Part shown: positions 62,096 through 64,000 of the stretch, one piece after another
Layout of the letters: every line of letters starts with the position of its first letter
How positions within the stretch are numbered: position 1 is the first letter of the stretch
NCBI GenBank assembly: GCA_002368175.1
Contig: AP018172.1
Coordinates: 5,955,001 to 6,019,000, forward strand
Origin: Calothrix sp. NIES-2098
Lineage (GTDB): Bacteria; Cyanobacteriota; Cyanobacteriia; Cyanobacteriales; Nostocaceae
DNA length: 64,000 nt
Direction of reading: 5' to 3'
Position numbers and translations under genes: made by a program
The notes under the pieces: model-generated
The model's input: only the letters and a program-made list of their open reading frames with translations
The model's database searches: none
Told to the model about the DNA's origin: nothing

Positions 62096-63382
62096 TTAAT
62101 TAATCAACCCCCTACGTCTCAAGGTTTCTATAAGAATGGGGTGAACATCATACCAAGTGTAATCATCACGATATTCTAAAATATACAATCCATGCAGTAA
62201 TTCTAAAAACTCTTGCTGCTTTACGTCATCAGGCTCGAAATTTTCATAAGTAGTTTTCAAAATTTTAAACTCTTCTTTTCCTAAACGCAGAGAAAGTTCA
62301 TTACGAATTTCCTTAATTGCTTGTTCTATAACTTGGTCATTAATCGCTATTCTTTCTCCAGGTTTCTGTTTAATAAGTCGCAAACATATAAGACAGCATA
62401 CATTAGCTAAACGAATCAACTCCCGCAGCACTCCACCACTGTAAATGACAATCTTTTCTGCGGCTGACTTGTCTATTAAGTCACGAGAAATTCGTTTTTC
62501 TAATATTTCACATAAAATATTTATGGCTTCACTCCGAGGTTGGGCATCAGGTAAGCGATTATCACCCTTATGAAAAATTTTGATAACAGGCATTACCTCA
62601 ATTAAGTTTTTGCTTTCTGCCTTAATAATATCCCAAATATAAGTGTTACACATTACTGCAATAGGGACAGTATAAATAATGCGAATATTAGGTTGAAATA
62701 GGGATTTAATATTGTTTTTATAAATTTCCTGAACTGTTGCCAAGTCTAGTTTATCTAAGTCATCAATGATGACTATAGTTTCTTTTTTAGTGGTAAATTG
62801 AATCAACGCTGCAATTTCATTAATGCGTTCAACTAACTCCGATATTTTCCGTTCAAATTCCTGTTTAATTTCCTCTCTAACTTTCGCATCAGCTTTTAAT
62901 TGAGTTTTCAAAAATTTGAGCAAATCAAAACCAACTTCAATCCCACCTCCTAACTCTACCTCTGTAGTTCGAGTGCGATCTGTAAACCATCCATAGAGTT
63001 TATCTTTGGTAGTTTTAGGAATTTGTACTTTACGTGCTTCCGCCTCAGACATTAAATTAAGAGCGATCGCAAACAAAATATTAATATGATTAACAGCCGA
63101 CATTTCAATACTGTCAGCAATAGAAAATAAAACTACAAAATAATTATCTTCAATTTGTCTACTTAACTCAGCTAATAAAGACGATTTACCGCATCCCCGA
63201 TGTCCAGTAAATACAATCTTCGCATCACCATTAGGGCTGTATTCAATGTATTGAATTAACTTTTCTATAGAATCATTACCATAATCAACTCTAAAATTAT
63301 CTGTTTCCTTCTTTTCCACTAGTGGAAACAATTCAAGATTGTTATATGCTTGTTTAAATGATGCTTGTAATTCGCTAGACAT
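62096..63382 (-). CDS. P-loop NTPase (first gene of NTPase/TPR module)
   Basis: 428 residues. Walker A at 60-67 (GHRGCGKS) and Walker B at 203-208 (IVIIDDLDKLD), with a charged coiled coil between (about 165-195). A helical C-terminal region follows with sensor-like motifs (IRIIYTVPIAVM at 235-246, IVIYSGGVLRELIRLANVC in the winged-helix-like part). The layout is that of KAP/STAND-related AAA NTPases that drive oligomerisation. No membrane segment. With the TPR gene 2 bp downstream it forms a two-gene unit. Anti-phage or stress-signalling roles are known for related pairs, but not shown here. Confidence 0.85.
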   Translation of the reverse strand: MSSELQASFKQAYNNLELFPLVEKKETDNFRVDYGNDSIEKLIQYIEYSPNGDAKIVFTGHRGCGKSSLLAELSRQIEDNYFVVLFSIADSIEMSAVNHINILFAIALNLMSEAEARKVQIPKTTKDKLYGWFTDRTRTTEVELGGGIEVGFDLLKFLKTQLKADAKVREEIKQEFERKISELVERINEIAALIQFTTKKETIVIIDDLDKLDLATVQEIYKNNIKSLFQPNIRIIYTVPIAVMCNTYIWDIIKAESKNLIEVMPVIKIFHKGDNRLPDAQPRSEAINILCEILEKRISRDLIDKSAAEKIVIYSGGVLRELIRLANVCCLICLRLIKQKPGERIAINDQVIEQAIKEIRNELSLRLGKEEFKILKTTYENFEPDDVKQQEFLELLHGLYILEYRDDYTWYDVHPILIETLRRRGLIN

Positions 63383-63525
63383 TGGCTTTTACAAAAAAAT
63401 ATTTTTACTGCCTATTTATATTAATGCCTACCTAGCCATTACTCAAAAATCTTTGTCCTATCTCTAGATATTTCTGCGTAACAAGCAAATATCATCCCCT
63501 TCTATGCTAACTCCAAAAAACAATA

Positions 63526-63560
63526 CCCCCCTCCGCCGTCGGAGAGGGGTTAGGGATGAG
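63526..63560. repeat. GC-rich intergenic repeat near ndhJ
   Basis: CCCCCTCCG (63526-63534) pairs imperfectly with CGGAGAGGGG (63540-63549) around CCGT, followed by TTAGGGATGAG. A common Nostocales dispersed element between the NTPase gene and ndhJ. Confidence 0.5.
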
Positions 63561-63602
63561 ATATCACAATTCTCACTGCTGAAACTCAGCACTCACCACT
63601 GT

Positions 63603-64000
63603 CTAATAAGCGTCTTGCAACTCGTAGAAATCAGGCGAGATGTAATCCTTCCGCAAAGGCCAACCTACCCAATCTTCTGGCATCAAAATCCGCTTCAGAT
63701 TAGGGTGTCCTTCATAGACAATGCCGAACATATCGTAAGACTCGCGTTCTTGCCAGTCTGCGGTTTTCCAAATCCAGTAAACTGAAGGTACTCTGGGATT
63801 TTCCCGTGGTAAGAACACTTTCAATCGGATTTCTTCAGGGCGATCGCTATTATCACCAACTTTAATTAAGTGATAAACACTCACCAAGTTTTCTCCCGGC
63901 CCCAGGTCAACACCGCCTTGAAACTGGAGATAATTAAACCCGTAAGCATACAAAGCTGTGGCGGTAGGGAGTAAGAAATCTGGCTCTACCTTAATTATCT
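63603..64000 (-). CDS. ndhJ: NAD(P)H-quinone oxidoreductase subunit J, 5' end outside window
   Basis: 132 codons are present and the frame is open to the right edge (reads KVEPDFLLPTATALYAYGFN before any in-window start), so the gene begins beyond position 64000. The NuoC/30-kDa signature is complete: VFLPRENPRVPSVYWIWKTA then DWQERESYDMFGI, and the conserved end LRKDYISPDFYELQDAY. NdhJ is in the hydrophilic arm of NDH-1. ndhC and ndhK usually lie upstream, which would be to the right of this window. Confidence 0.96.
   Translation of the reverse strand, partial: IIKVEPDFLLPTATALYAYGFNYLQFQGGVDLGPGENLVSVYHLIKVGDNSDRPEEIRLKVFLPRENPRVPSVYWIWKTADWQERESYDMFGIVYEGHPNLKRILMPEDWVGWPLRKDYISPDFYELQDAY

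Overview
The window looks like chromosome of a filamentous, probably heterocyst-forming cyanobacterium (Nostocales: Nostoc/Calothrix/Tolypothrix type). The palindrome GCGATCGC (HIP1) occurs throughout. Cyanobacterial NDH-1 genes are present (ndhB, and ndhJ at the right edge), as is a Cph1-type phytochrome with its response regulator. Many gaps carry the short inverted and tandem repeats typical of these genomes. The genus is inference. No transposase, prophage, CRISPR array, rRNA or tRNA gene was recognised.

Layout. 1-15 kb is a signalling block: the 3' end of a GAF-histidine kinase cut by the window edge, a 1,820-residue Ser/Thr-kinase/AAA/GAF/histidine-kinase protein, an OmpR-type two-component pair, ndhB, and a minus-strand pair (hybrid kinase, then REC-kinase). 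A decayed kinase relic lies in the gap after them. 15.5-26.5 kb is metabolic and accessory: a degenerate metallo-beta-lactamase-fold protein, a phytanoyl-CoA dioxygenase/GH43 pair behind a strong leader hairpin, a muconolactone-isomerase-like protein, a carotenoid-isomerase-like oxidoreductase, a clade-D-like beta-carbonic anhydrase homologue, and a methionine-salvage run mtnD-mtnX-mtnB. 26.8-39.8 kb holds PEP synthase, a 1,309-residue double hybrid kinase, a PMT-family mannosyltransferase and the cphA-rcpA-REC/kinase light-signalling operon.

39.8-46.6 kb holds a TetR regulator ending in a transposase-like zinc ribbon, divergent from a Rieske oxygenase. It continues with a secreted protein of three 91-residue repeats, an atypical kinase-fold protein, rpmI-rplT, a periplasmic solute-binding protein and a TPR protein. 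46.8-60 kb holds a copper amine oxidase, a PlsY/PEP-synthase-like fusion translationally coupled to a cupin, a 46-residue membrane peptide, a GDSL hydrolase, a pentapeptide-repeat protein, two small cysteine-rich proteins, a CbiG-CobJ fusion, a YgfZ-like protein and a second beta-carbonic anhydrase. 60-63.4 kb has a 21-bp minisatellite and a two-gene module of a P-loop NTPase and a TPR protein that resembles a split STAND-type system. ndhJ begins beyond the right edge.

How they work together. About ten genes belong to phospho-signalling, so the region is rich in sensing. The candidates that standard annotation explains least are the NTPase/TPR module, the PlsY-PPDK fusion with its cupin, the TetR-zinc ribbon fusion, the chain of three ATGA-coupled five-codon mini-ORFs running into the PMT gene, and the decayed kinase relic. 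Function assignments rest on motif recognition by eye; no database search was possible.
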